From positions 30,208,698 through 30,272,697 of the forward strand of contig OW121855.1 of the NCBI GenBank assembly GCA_933228895.1: a DNA stretch of 64,000 nucleotides. Direction: 5' to 3'. Below are positions 13,001 through 23,584 of this stretch, in pieces. This DNA is from Platycnemis pennipes. Its lineage: Eukaryota; Arthropoda; Insecta; Odonata; Platycnemididae. Numbering within the stretch: position 1 is the first letter of the stretch; each line of letters starts with the position of its first letter. Position numbers and translations under genes: made by a program. The notes under the pieces were generated by a model. That model saw only the letters and a list, made by a program, of their open reading frames with translations. It was not told the origin of the DNA and did no database searches.

Positions 13001-13645
13001 CCCAAGATCGTATTCGTTCGTAATCACGAGAGGGAAAAATGTTCAAGATGTAAGACGACAACCTAACATTTTGAAGCATTACGCCCAGAACTAGGAGAAC
13101 TTACCGCTTGTAAACTTGCCCTTCCTGCAAACTTGGACGCCGGGAAAAAATAAAGGGTGTCAAAATTATGGCTATTTATATTGGAGGGAGGGCTGGTATT
13201 ACCTGAGAGAAATAAGCTTGATTTACAAGAGCAATTAATATTTTTAAAAATTTACATTCTACAGTAGTGCTTCACAATATGATTACTATTTTAATTTTTA
13301 ACGACTCTTGGTACAATAATACGACTTCACTATCATTCTTTCCATGAAAGGGCGTCAATTAAACTTGAATTCTTTTCTGGCACGTATTTTGGGCTTTCTC
13401 AAGTTCAACGAAATACGTCAAATCAAAATTGTCAGACAGCAATAGAATTGTACATACAATGACGCAAAGCTTTCACATTATATATAAAAAGTTACAAAGA
13501 TTTTCAATGTACACAACAATGCTGTACCGTAATCTTCGCGAAATTTGACAAAGGAAGATATCTTCCAACGGAAGAAATTAAACTTTAAAGTTAAAACGCA
13601 TCGATGTGACCATAAAATTGTTTAAAGCTGATTCCTTCTTCAAAT

Positions 13646-13747
13646 ATGGGGGCAGGGGGGCGAGGGAGAGCATTTCGTGTGCGATACACCTGGAATAAGG
13701 TAATGGAGGCGAGGGAAACTGGAGATAAGACGGGCGGGAGGGCAGCA
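13646..13747 (+). repeat. 102-bp exact direct repeat, copy 2
   Basis: Identical to 12827-12928 at an offset of 819 bases, but embedded in AT-rich sequence unlike itself, so this is probably the derived copy. It ends 103 bases before the family X element. A shared peptide seen in minus-strand frames of both copies is only a consequence of the DNA duplication. Confidence 0.9.
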
Positions 13748-13850
13748 CATGTGTTACGCCAAGACAAATGTATTGTCATTACAGTGAAAGATAAAACATG
13801 TATTATTTAGAGCAAGAAAAATAAAAATACTAAAGAAAGGAACAACAATG

Positions 13851-14024
13851 GGGGCGTTTACTCGGAACCGAAATCGCAATTTTGTACACGAAATCGTTAG
13901 ATGGAAACGAAAAACGAATTTTAGTGAAAAAATTAATCTTCTAACCACAACCATTCACTCATAAATCAAAAATTAAAATAAGCAAAAGGTGACGCCCACC
14001 GAAAATGCTGCTGTGATAACATTG
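13851..14024 (-). mobile_element. Family X short TIR element, first part
   Basis: This is one end of a roughly 535-bp repeat that continues at 18301-18661 after the inserted 4.3-kb element. Its end GGGGCGTTTAC matches the other end, GTAAACGACCCC at 18650-18661, in inverted orientation. The whole part is homologous, reversed, to about 54945-55113. It has no coding capacity, so it is MITE-like. I saw no clear target-site duplication of X itself. Confidence 0.75.
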
Positions 14025-14180
14025 GGTGCATCCAGGGGGAGTAGCGCTCACTGAGCGCTCAGTGAGCGGATGGGTGATCTCCCCCTGGATGCGACCGCTA
14101 CGTAGCCGCTCAGTACTGAGCGGTCGCCATATTTGTGAGCGGTGTTTTGGACCGCTCACTGCTCTCAGCCCTTAGGTAGC
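14025..14180 (+). repeat. Left terminal and sub-terminal inverted repeats of the 4.3-kb element
   Basis: After the 33-base TIR the sequence carries palindromic GCTCACTGAGC-type motifs, an inverted end copy (CTCCCCCTGGATGC at about 14080) and further CCGCTCA/TGAGCGG motifs out to about 14180. Such arrays are typical transposase-binding regions; that role is inferred. Confidence 0.65.
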
Positions 14181-15406
14181 GGCGCGCAATCGAAAAGTTA
14201 GAAATAGCAAAGAACATCCAAGAAGGGTTATAAATCCGGTTATACATGGTTCTGTGAGTTTTAAATTACTTAGATCAGAGAGAAATCAACAAGTAGCACT
14301 AATTAGAAACTGAAATTGTAGAAATATATTTTAAAAACATCGCTCGATATATCCTCCATTCTATAATGTCGCGGATAAAGGTAGAAATCGTACTATTTTA
14401 ATTCATACTAATTCTCATTAGACTTTGCCGAAATGTGGAGATAAATATTTGGTCATATATAGCCTTTTCTGAAAAACAATCATCTGAATTAGTACAAATT
14501 AAGCTTAATATCGGTCGTCATGTGGTTTCTTCGTTTCTATAGCAGACGACAGTGCTATGGTGTATCTTGACCTTCTTACGGAATTAAGTCCACTTTGTTT
14601 CACTGTCACATTTATTCTAAATATAATAATTGTCCTTTATTAAATACCATTGAAAAGAAAATGTCAAACCACGCCTAGTATATAGTGAAAGACATATATT
14701 TATATATATATATATCGACCATTTGCCGAGTTCGTACACGACGAACGATGAAAATCTCGAAAAATACTTTGATGCAAGACTTTAGGATCCAAAATTTCCT
14801 ATGATGTTCGTGACCCTAAACAAAATTGATTTAATCGTTAGTTGGGAAATATTCTTGTTTTATCAAGTGCAGGCAAATATGTTTGAAACTTTCAGCATAT
14901 GTCACATGCAGTGATAATTATCGAAGCGGAAGCGCCCCTATTAGCAATTTTTGCTTTTCAGGGTTGTCAAATATTCATTTCTATGTATAAAACTCGGATC
15001 GCACAGAGCTGAATTCATACAGTAATATTATAATATGCGTTCAACAGCAACAACTTATTATGTTATAACAACTTATATGCTGTTGATACGCATAGTAGGT
15101 ATAATTATATGCTTTCATTCTCATGTTCAGGATCAGTAATAAGTTTCTATGTATAGCTCAAGACAAATTTTCACCTTCTCTTCATTGAGTTCCTTAAGGG
15201 CGACCATGGTCATTGCAATGATGTTGATGTTATTGTCATCTTTATTCTTTTTCACCTCCACTAATTACATAAATGACTTGTTAAGGGTCTAAATAACTTT
15301 TCACTTATCATAGGCATCTTAATATTACTCTTGATAGAGATTAATAAGATAAACTTCTATAAATCGAGCAATTAAAGCAGTTCACATCTGCCATATGTGG
15401 CCAATT

Positions 15407-15514
15407 AAAATTTTGGGTTGTTTAAACAACCTAAAATTTTAAAAGAAAATTATTTGGAAGTCATTCACCGAATTGGTAACCACATTGTTTTGTGGATGAC
15501 TTTCAAATAATTTT
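15407..15514. repeat. Two adjacent hairpins
   Basis: The first, 15407-15440, has 14-base arms (AAAATTTTGGGTTG and its complement, one mismatch) around TTTAAA. The second, 15446-15514, has 19-base arms around a 31-base loop that itself contains CCACA/TGTGG. They lie inside the 4.3-kb element and may be a small nested MITE or part of the element. Confidence 0.6.
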
Positions 15515-15547
15515 CAACCTTGCATTAGTGTATCTAGAAGCATCTGA

Positions 15548-15676
15548 AGGGGGGAGGGGTGTCACCACTGAAACCCCCATGTAAACGGGGGGTCCGGGAA
15601 TTTTTAAAACTATATATTTTTTTACCAATGGGGGAGGGGGTTACAACCCCCAAAAACCCCCCTTGATACGCCCCTG
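15548..15676. repeat. G-rich/C-rich interspersed repeat fragment
   Basis: Runs of G (GGGGGGAGGGG, ACGGGGGGTCCGGG, GGGGGAGGGGG) are followed by C runs ending CCCCCCTTGATACGCCCCTG, giving partial inverted complementarity. I recall this kind of G/C-run sequence as a common interspersed repeat in arthropods but cannot name the family. Confidence 0.4.
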
Positions 15677-16009
15677 CAACCTTGTAAGCTAGCAGAGGCA
15701 GAGCTAGAATTCGTTGTATGAGTAGAATGATACATTATTCCAAAAGTACCTATCCATGAAGTAATAATAATGGGCTTCCATTAATGGAAGCAATTCTTGT
15801 TAAATGAATGACCCCCAAGTCCTCTGAGGGAAATTAAAATTTTTAATTATATACCATGATTGTGGAGGAAGAAGCTTCTCCTAGGAGATGGGTGAAAAGG
15901 GAATCAGTCAATTACCCAACATTTTCTGAGTGCTAATTTGGACAGCTATGGCAGGAAAGAGTAAGTGGGAATATAGAGCAGAATTATATACATTATATGT
16001 ATTGGAATG

Positions 16010-16545
16010 GGACAAGATAGATTATGATCATGGTAGAGTTCCTCACAAAGGAGGTCGTGAGGGACTTAGACCCATATAGGTCCATTGTGCCAACCACCCT
16101 TCTAGAGAAATCACCCATAAAGGCCAGTCGCCTTGCTGAAGGCCAATAGGTCCCCTATGGGGATCTCCACTCCAGGTACCTATATAGGTATAGAATATAT
16201 TCTGAGTCCTCATCACAGCGGGGAACACACATAGTATGTGGGATGTGGATTCATCCACTTCTTCGCACCACCTACATCTGGGTGTATCTACGATTCCCAG
16301 GAGGTGTAGGTGCCTCAAATCACTTGGTAGTGCCCTGTAAGGAGTCCCACTACCGTTCGTAATTGACCCCTAGGAGTTTAGTGACAGTTTGACAGCTGTT
16401 TAGTGACAGAAGTCTTTTGGCAAGGCCAGGCCTAGGTTCTCCTATATGTAGTTTTGCCTGTCTAAAACTTGGTATTGTTCCGCAATTGGACTGCGGCTGG
16501 ATTGAGCCTTTGCCAGCTCATCAGCCATCTCATTTCGTTGGAATG
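16010..16545 (-). pseudogene. Non-LTR retrotransposon fragment: RNase H end plus Cys-rich C-terminus
   Basis: On the minus strand, 16540-16507 encodes NEMADELAKA, the conserved 'GNExADxLAK' block of the RNase H domain found in R1/LOA/I-type LINE proteins. Further downstream, after stops and a frame change, the frame 16318-16043 encodes LRHLHLLGIV, then CRWCEEVDESTSHILC, the conserved C-terminal Cys/His cluster of these proteins. The order (RNase H, then 'HLxxxGL', then CxxC...HxxxC) is correct for one degraded element. Reverse transcriptase is absent. It lies inside the 4.3-kb TIR element, as a later insertion or as captured sequence. Confidence 0.7.
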
Positions 16546-18189
16546 GGGAAATCAATTATAATTCCTGAGAAGGAGGAGATGTGGGTGGAGAGAGGATAGT
16601 TTCATAACAAGATTGTTTCTGAAAGATGGAAGAGGTATAAGTTGAGACCCAAAATAGCAGTCTGAAAAAACATTAAATTGTGTCATGAGGAATGCCTTTT
16701 GACATAATTTCTAGTTCTTTTTCAGTGGAATGGGAGAGTGGGTAGGTCATGTATAGAACAGAAAGCAAGGGCATGGGTGAAAACAAAGAAGCCTGTGTGC
16801 ACACATGGGTGCATACTCTCACCACCAAAAGCATAAAAAAGGACTATGAAAGAAAGTAAGTATGTGGTATATTTAATAAGGATGAAATATAAAAAGCATA
16901 TAAAGAGAACTAATGGAATATGAATAGGAAAGATTCAAAACAGGGCCATCTTTAAATGTTGATGAGATAAATAGAATTAGGCGAAAGGCAAGGCTGTTAA
17001 CAGTATTAATTAAAGAATGGTTGAAAAGCTAAGTATATGCTGAAGAGACATAGGTATGTTAGATAGAAATACTCAATTCAAACTATGAACAAAGTAGGTA
17101 TTAAGTGATATATTTAAATGCCTTAAGTGCACTTGTTATGGTTATGGTATAACCATGGTTATACTCAAGACAACCATGCATATTACAAAAAAATTTATGC
17201 TCATCTGCATTGTGAAACTGAAGGTAGTTCATGAAATGCATGCGTTACATCTGCAGTGAAGAAAGGAAGTCTTATATCATCTGAGCAAAAACTCAAAGAT
17301 AGGAAGAAAGTTAACCACATTAGTAGATCCTGATTGCTCCATAATAATGCTTCTCAAGGTCTTACAATCATGATCTTAGTTTATATGATGCTATATAACC
17401 TTAGCCCTTTGAGCACTGAAGTACCCCTAGACTATGACAACTATAAAGTTTTACTATCCCATTTTCATTTTAGAAATGGCGCAGAATTAATTGGACTTTT
17501 CAAAATTTACTTTCGAGTTGTCAGATTGTTGAGGTGAATCATGCGATAACTTTCGTGTTCATACTAAAATAACGTCGAAGTAGCCGAGAGTTTAGATTTT
17601 GTAAAGCACATCGGTCGGTTAGCAATTGCTGGGTGAGCATGAGTGACAGTATAATTCATTGTCAGTGACTTCTCTCATACCGAGAAAATGTTAGAGAAGA
17701 AAATTATGAAATCGGGGCTAAATGCGTTCAACGTCGATTTTCACCCTTACCTTTACCGAATGAAAACAATTCTATTTCAATCGGACAATTTGCCTGGCTA
17801 CTGACATTCCACGGAGTACGCTCCGTCGATTTGTATTTTTATATGCGTCTAAATTTGGAAAGTATAGCCTGAAAGCAACCAAAAGTGTGTCTTATGTGAT
17901 GTTCGAATAAAATATTAACTACATGCTCAAAAAAACTCAATACGCAGAAGAATAATATTAATTATCCCCTTCGATCAAATTGAAAGCGACGCCATCTTGG
18001 CTGTATTTGTTGTTGTTGTCCTATGCTTACTGTCGTTATATCTTATTTCGTTTATTAAGTTGCGTAATTACTATTATTATGTCGAAGTAATTTAAACGGA
18101 AGTTCTTGCGAATGCCAACAACCTTGATTTAATTCGTAATTTTCATTTTAAGTCTCGAAGAACGGACTCTCTCGCCAATAGAGGAAGAT

Positions 18190-18300
18190 TCAAATTCCCA
18201 CCGTAGCGCTCACCATCCAGGGGGATGCAGCAGCTGAGATATAGCGGAAAGTTCGCTACCGCTCAATCGCTCAGTGAGCGCTACTCCCCCTGGATGCACC
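18190..18300 (+). repeat. Right terminal inverted repeat of the 4.3-kb element
   Basis: The final 33 bases are the exact reverse complement of the left end. Inside them lie TAGCGGAAAGTTCGCTA-type inverted motifs and another copy of ATCCAGGGGGATGCA near 18206. The CATTG duplication follows directly. Confidence 0.75.
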
Positions 18301-18661
18301 CATTGACGTCATTTTCCTCCCGTCCTTGACTGCTTTCAGGGGAGGGGGAAGGGAGTGGAGGGGGGTTCTCGGAAGGTCCGCTAGCACAGATGCTGTCGAA
18401 ATCGCTCCCATTGGCCGAGTCAGCTGTGTCCCCCCTTTGCGATAAGACGATGTAGCTTCGCGGGCTCAGTTGTGATTGGACGAAGTCGATATACGTCAGA
18501 GGTTGCACCAAACCCACTTTTCCGAAAGGGTTAAAAACATCAGTTTTTCGCCGCTTATAACTCGGGAAATAATTGTCGGATCAGAAAACGGAAAAATACG
18601 GGTCCTTTTATTTTACAAACTCTATCAGATTCGACAATAAAAAAATATGGTAAACGACCCC
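18301..18661 (-). mobile_element. Family X short TIR element, second part
   Basis: Homologous in reverse to about 54590-54945, including long near-identical blocks (for example TTATAAGCGGCGAAAAACTG on the minus strand). It ends in GTAAACGACCCC, the inverted partner of the end at 13851. Minus-strand open frames here are accidental. Confidence 0.75.
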
Positions 18662-19740
18662 ATTCATGAGTGGGTATACCTAGAAAATCAACGAAAAAAC
18701 GCAAAAAGACAAACTCGGAGGAGAAGTTGAGGAAAAATTTGGGAGATGACCTCTCTCCCTTCCATCTCATTGGGAAAACGTCGCCCATACTCGAAAGCTT
18801 CGCCTTGATTGGCGCGGCCACAATTTCAATCCTGCGAGGGAGAAAATAGGGAAGCGAAAGAGACATCGGTTCGCTCAGCTTGATAAGGTCTCAGGGCGTT
18901 TCGCGCCGAATTACGAGCAGGGTGAGTTGAGTGCGAGAAGGAGAGGATTGGAAGAGGTGGAATCGAGATATCCTCAGTGGGAGGTTAGAATGGGATGATA
19001 ACCTTCCTCAATCTGTTTTCCGTTTGACTGGGGGTTTTGGCGTTAGTCGATGGAATGCTTGGCAAGGAATGAAACTTTATAAGTACGGAGTACTTGGCAC
19101 AGCGGGCGATACGAAACTCCCCGTAAAGCAAGGATCCCCTCCGGATCATCCTAACGGATTTAAAGCATCGATTACTCACTTTTAGACAGTCCTGAACCAT
19201 GAATACTATATTTCTAAGAAATGATTAGGCTCAAACCATTAAGAAAATAAGGTTTATATGAACGAAAATTGAAAGTCTTGTGAAAGTTTTAATTGGGCTG
19301 ATCTTACTCCAAATACAATTATTTTCCTTAGACCGGGTTTAAACAGTTTCGCTATAGCCTAGAAACTAAGAAAATGCCAATGAAATTATCATAAACGAAT
19401 TCCAGGGTGATACTCATGTCTTTAATCATAAGGTAATCAGGTGCATGATATTGTAGCAAAGCGCAATAACATTATTGATATTATTGATCTACCGGTTAAT
19501 GTGTACTAAGATGATGATTATGATGTTTACTAAGATTTTGTCATATGATTATGCGCTGCATGATAAAGGCGATTATTGCTGTTTTTTCAGACCTTAGAAA
19601 TAATATTTGAAACCTCTACATCCATACAACCACAAATACATGGAATTTACAAACTCACCGGACAGTTTCCGCTGAAAACATCGAGAAATTTCTCTTTGAA
19701 TGCCATTTTATTCCATTTCTCCATAAAGACTCAAGAATAA

Positions 19741-19764
19741 TTGTATGATGCTGGCATCATACAA
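19741..19764. repeat. Perfect 24-base palindrome
   Basis: TTGTATGATGC and its exact complement flank a 2-base centre. No other copy was noticed in the window. Confidence 0.6.
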
Positions 19765-20832
19765 GACGATTGAATCGATATTGCGTATATTGTGAAGACC
19801 ATTCCGAATGGGAGGCCAAAAACGAGCGATAGGAAAACGAGGCGGATGGAAGATGTAATTCGGGAGACCATCGGTGCGATTAAAGACTTCTTGAGGCGAT
19901 GGGAAAGAAGTTTTTCCAGGCGCGCTCTAAATACTGAGACTCTGTCATCGGACGTCCGTTTCAAAACTGAAGAGAGGTGGGTAGGCGCACACGGAATCCC
20001 ATTGGCTGAGATGGCCGGAGGGGTGGGGAGGACCCTTTAATGGCTTTTTGTATCCACCCACAGCGACAGGGTGTCGGGGCAATAGAGTTTGACGAGTGAG
20101 AAGCCAATGGACCGAAAGCGATATTACACGGTCTGCTAGTGCGACCTCCAACGATTACCTCATGACAACATCCTATTCCCTCGCTTGAATACGGCGTTTC
20201 CCGATGTGATGACGGCTGGAAATATCATCGAGACTAAGATGATAAGCGCAATTTTCGGGGCGAGAACGTACTTCCATCTAGGGCACATAGATTTGGATGA
20301 CGACCACGATAAGCTGGCGTTGATCTTTCCCAGGCGAATGGGTTGCCGGTGAAAATGAGATCCTATAACTTATAACTTGCAGACATTAACCTTGACGCAC
20401 TATTGCACGATAAAGCACCAAGTTCCTCAAGCCTTTGAGGGAGAGTAACATTTGAATTACTCCCATTCTGTCCCCAATACAATTCAGTATAGTACCGCAT
20501 GATTTAATCCACATCTTAGCTCTCCAGATGACTATATGCGTCCCATTTTCCGTTGGGTACGACGCAAAATATTGAGCGTTATCCTTCGGTTTTATGAATA
20601 CTTTCAGCTGTAAGTTCGCCATACTACCAACCCATACCACTCTCATATACGCCGAACGTCTGTCGTCAAAATTAACTCGCTTTAGTAACAGGGACCAGAT
20701 CATCTTTGTGGTGCCCCATCGTACTGCTGCATCTCATTATATTCGGTCGGAAATGAATGATACCTGCGCATCGCTTGGCAACATTCAGGCACTGACACCG
20801 CCTAATTCCGTATTCCGATTCCATAAACATTC

Positions 20833-20864
20833 ACTGTCGCTACGCAACAAAAGAAAAGTTGATA
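20833..20864 (+). repeat. 32-bp exact direct repeat, copy 1
   Basis: Identical to 21383-21414 (starts ACTGTCGCTACGCAAC); the flanks differ completely. Offset 550 bases. Confidence 0.85.
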
Positions 20865-21382
20865 CAAAGGTAAGCCAAGCGGCACATGGTATAGGGCAGG
20901 CACGAAAGAGCTAGTAATTTTTAACTCAGTTCACTGTAACATATTTCAATACTCAATTTACCACGGTAATAAGATATGCATATATATAAGAACTTTAGAA
21001 ATTTTAAATGCATTTTTGCGGGTTTGTAAAAAAAGATAAACATAATGGATCTGCAGGTAAAATATTGACAGAATATTGTTTAAAATACTACTCTCTTCAC
21101 ATTTAAGGCAAGATAATGGGAAAAATTAAACAACCGGCAGTGAATAACTTATGTCCCTATCTTACTATCACCTTTTAGGAGTTAAGTTGCGTACAAAAGT
21201 TTTTTCAATACGCTGGAAGGAATAAGTTTAGATCAGAGACCAATTTATCCCGTTTGGAGATTACAAAGAGCAAAAATTCATCAAGATATTCATACGGATA
21301 TAACTACAAATCCTAGGCCTTTTAAGTCATATTTTAACTACAAGAGATAGCGATCGTTAAGTTTTGTGAACTATTTTCATAT

Positions 21383-21414
21383 ACTGTCGCTACGCAACAA
21401 AAGAAAAGTTGATA
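21383..21414 (+). repeat. 32-bp exact direct repeat, copy 2
   Basis: Second copy of the block at 20833-20864, in AT-rich surroundings. Confidence 0.85.
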
Positions 21415-22049
21415 TGTTTATGCCATTTTGGAGGGTAAAATACTGGGGATGAGGGAAGAAAATGATATGATGAGAGTAAAATCATTGAGAAGAGACAAAC
21501 GAAAAAGTATAAGAATGTATAAGTACAAAATTGCAGAATAAAGGGAGGTTGATATTGAAAAGCTATCCCTACTGGCTAGACACCACTAATCTAATCTAAA
21601 ACTTAAACAGTATTCGTATGAAATATTCACTGTACTAGGAATGTGAACCTTAAGATGTCATTATTACAGTACATAATTGGAAAGAGAACATTAGTATTAA
21701 AAAAGCAAGTTTTGATTCACAATTTAAATTCAAACACCATTAAAGATTGATATGTGGAGTTGATTTCAACCTTAGTTCTAATAAGGTGACGCACAACACG
21801 TTTACGAAAAAATATTCCCAAATCACACGACTATAGGTAACAATTCATAGTTTACTCGCAGGACCGTTGTTAGCATGCGGAGTTGATTTCAATCGCAGTT
21901 ATAACAAGGTAACGCCCAACAAGATCAGAAAAAATGATCCAAACCCCACACTGCAAGGAAACAATGCATAGTTTTCCAAGAAGCATCTCTAATTTCGTCA
22001 AACTACGTAAACGTCCTCGAGGAATTACCACAGAGCAACTTACGAAGTA

Positions 22050-22560
22050 ATTATTGAGCGAACGGCAATGTTTTCCAGCAAGCCCAACATCAGTCCAAAA
22101 GATGAGATCAGATCCCTGTGGGAAGGGAGAAAAAATTCCGAGAGCTCGAAGCAACCAAGCAAGAGACGTTTCCCTAATTTCGGAACGCCGCGGCGCGCCG
22201 CCCGCGGTGGAATCTGAAACCCTGGGGCAACGAGAGAGTGAGAGCACGAGACTCCCAACATTAAACACACCCTGCCGCACATAAAACCAACATGATTATG
22301 CCCGAAGCGGCACAAAAGCCACGATTATCGAGTGGGAGGGGAACTAGAAGGGGGGAGGGAGGAAGGGAAGGCAACGCTTGGCCCGGCACCGCAAACAGGC
22401 ACGAACGGGGCCGGCAAAACCCGGCTCGGGAAACCTCCACTCGTTTCTACGCCCTTAGGAGGTCTTTCTACACGGGCGTAGGAATTTCATATCGCTCGCT
22501 GTACCGAGGAGGAAGTCGGGAGAGGGAGGCGGCGGGGGGAGGCTGAGTACGGCATCGGAG
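22050..22560. other. GC-rich island
   Basis: Dense CG dinucleotides around 22180-22210, then a G/A-rich stretch at 22320-22540. Overlapping frames of 76 to 136 residues occur on both strands without a recognisable domain. Confidence 0.4.
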
Positions 22561-22744
22561 AGCATCCCCATTCTCCAAGCCTCCAACCACCCATCCCGAT
22601 CCGTGCAGAAATTTAAGGCACATTCCTTCAGTGAGGCTGTTCAAAGCATATCAAACCCTCCACTGCACTACAGTACGTTAGATCATAATGATAGACTTTG
22701 AGAGATGGCATCACGGAGATTTAGAAACTGAACTTTTCCTCTTA

Positions 22745-22937
22745 AAACTTGGAAAAGGACAAACCAGGGCATAAAAGTTATGAATGTCCTTTAAACCAAG
22801 AGTATGCCATACAAAAAGGCCCACAGTCTTATTTCAAGGGAGATAAACATGTGAAATATGAGGGTAAAGCAGAGAGGACTACGGTAAAACCAGGTAGTAT
22901 GAAAGGCAAGAGCTGCCGAGGAGAAATGGCGACTTAA
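22745..22937 (+). pseudogene. Possible gag zinc-knuckle remnant
   Basis: The plus-strand frame contains KPGHKSYECP. This is the second half of a CCHC zinc knuckle (G-H-x4-C) as found in LTR-retrotransposon Gag proteins. The first two cysteines are missing. The remaining residues (Lys/Gly-rich) are compatible with a nucleocapsid-like tail but prove nothing. No protease, integrase or LTR is seen nearby. Confidence 0.25.
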
Positions 22938-23540
22938 TATCCAACGTATTTCGTACATCTACTATCTATGAGAATTTTAACGGACATATATGCTTGTCTT
23001 TGCATTTTTTTAAATTTCCTCGTCAACACATGATGTGAGCAATAATATCAAATTGACAGATGAGAGCAATGAGACAACATTGAAACTATAACCATTATTT
23101 AAAGAGAAGTTTACTCGCGTTAAAAAAAACAAGTGCCACAGGCAGTAGGGGTGCTAAGAAAAAAATGGAAATTCTGTCTTCAAGCGTTGAGTTTTACGGC
23201 GACGAAAAGTGGTATTGAAGGACAGAGGATAAAAACAGACCGGTGGCTTTGAGATACGTGCATGGAGATGGGTGGGTAGAGGAAAGGAGGACAAATATGG
23301 ACAAGCTGTGGATGGAATGGAGGTTAATGGAGATAATTAGGAGGAAACAAAGTGAGTGGATGGAACAGGAATGAAGAGGCGACGACGATTTGAAAAGCGC
23401 GATTTATGGGAGAATGTTGGTTAAGCTGTAAAGAGGGAGGAGAATAACCTTTTTCGATAAAATGTTGAAATGTAGGAAGTAACTACATGAATATAAAGAG
23501 GAAAAACTAGTCTAACACAAAAGGATCAACTGAAGAATAC

Positions 23541-23584
23541 ATTTTATGCATACTTTATGTACTTTATGTATATTTTATGTATAC
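23541..23584. repeat. TTTATGTA-type microsatellite
   Basis: Imperfect reiterations of ACTTTATGT/ATTTTATGT. Confidence 0.6.

Larger units (their letters stand above)
7951..13645. other. Mixed AT-rich and GC-rich DNA, no gene seen
   Basis: No host exon was recognised. The segment holds a decayed RTE 3' end near 9.8 kb, a GC-rich island at 12.0-13.0 kb and the first copy of a 102-bp duplication. The rest, including 10-12 kb, shows nothing I can name. Confidence 0.5.
14025..18300. mobile_element. 4,276-bp terminal-inverted-repeat element with CATTG duplication
   Basis: The two ends are perfect inverted repeats for 33 bases, beginning GGTGCATCCAGGGGGAG on both sides. The element is flanked by CATTG at 14020-14024 and 18301-18305. 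The uninterrupted family X copy near 54.93 kb has a single CATTG at the homologous position, which is the pre-insertion site. Sub-terminal sequence at the left end is packed with CGCTCA/TGAGCG and CCGCT/AGCGG motifs, plus extra copies of the CCCCCTGGATG end sequence. Inside I see no transposase, only AT-rich DNA, small hairpins and a non-LTR fragment at 16.0-16.5 kb. I infer a non-autonomous or decayed DNA transposon. A 5-bp duplication does not fit most common superfamilies, so I leave it unclassified. Confidence 0.8.

Noticed and set aside
12255..13079. 274-residue minus-strand open frame
   Set aside because: It lies in a strongly purine-skewed island, is Ser/Pro/Leu-rich, overlaps other long frames on the same DNA and has no recognisable domain. 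Long chance frames are expected in such composition.
13591..13779. Peptide shared with the frame at 12.8 kb, suggesting a protein repeat
   Set aside because: It is the direct consequence of the exact 102-bp DNA duplication.
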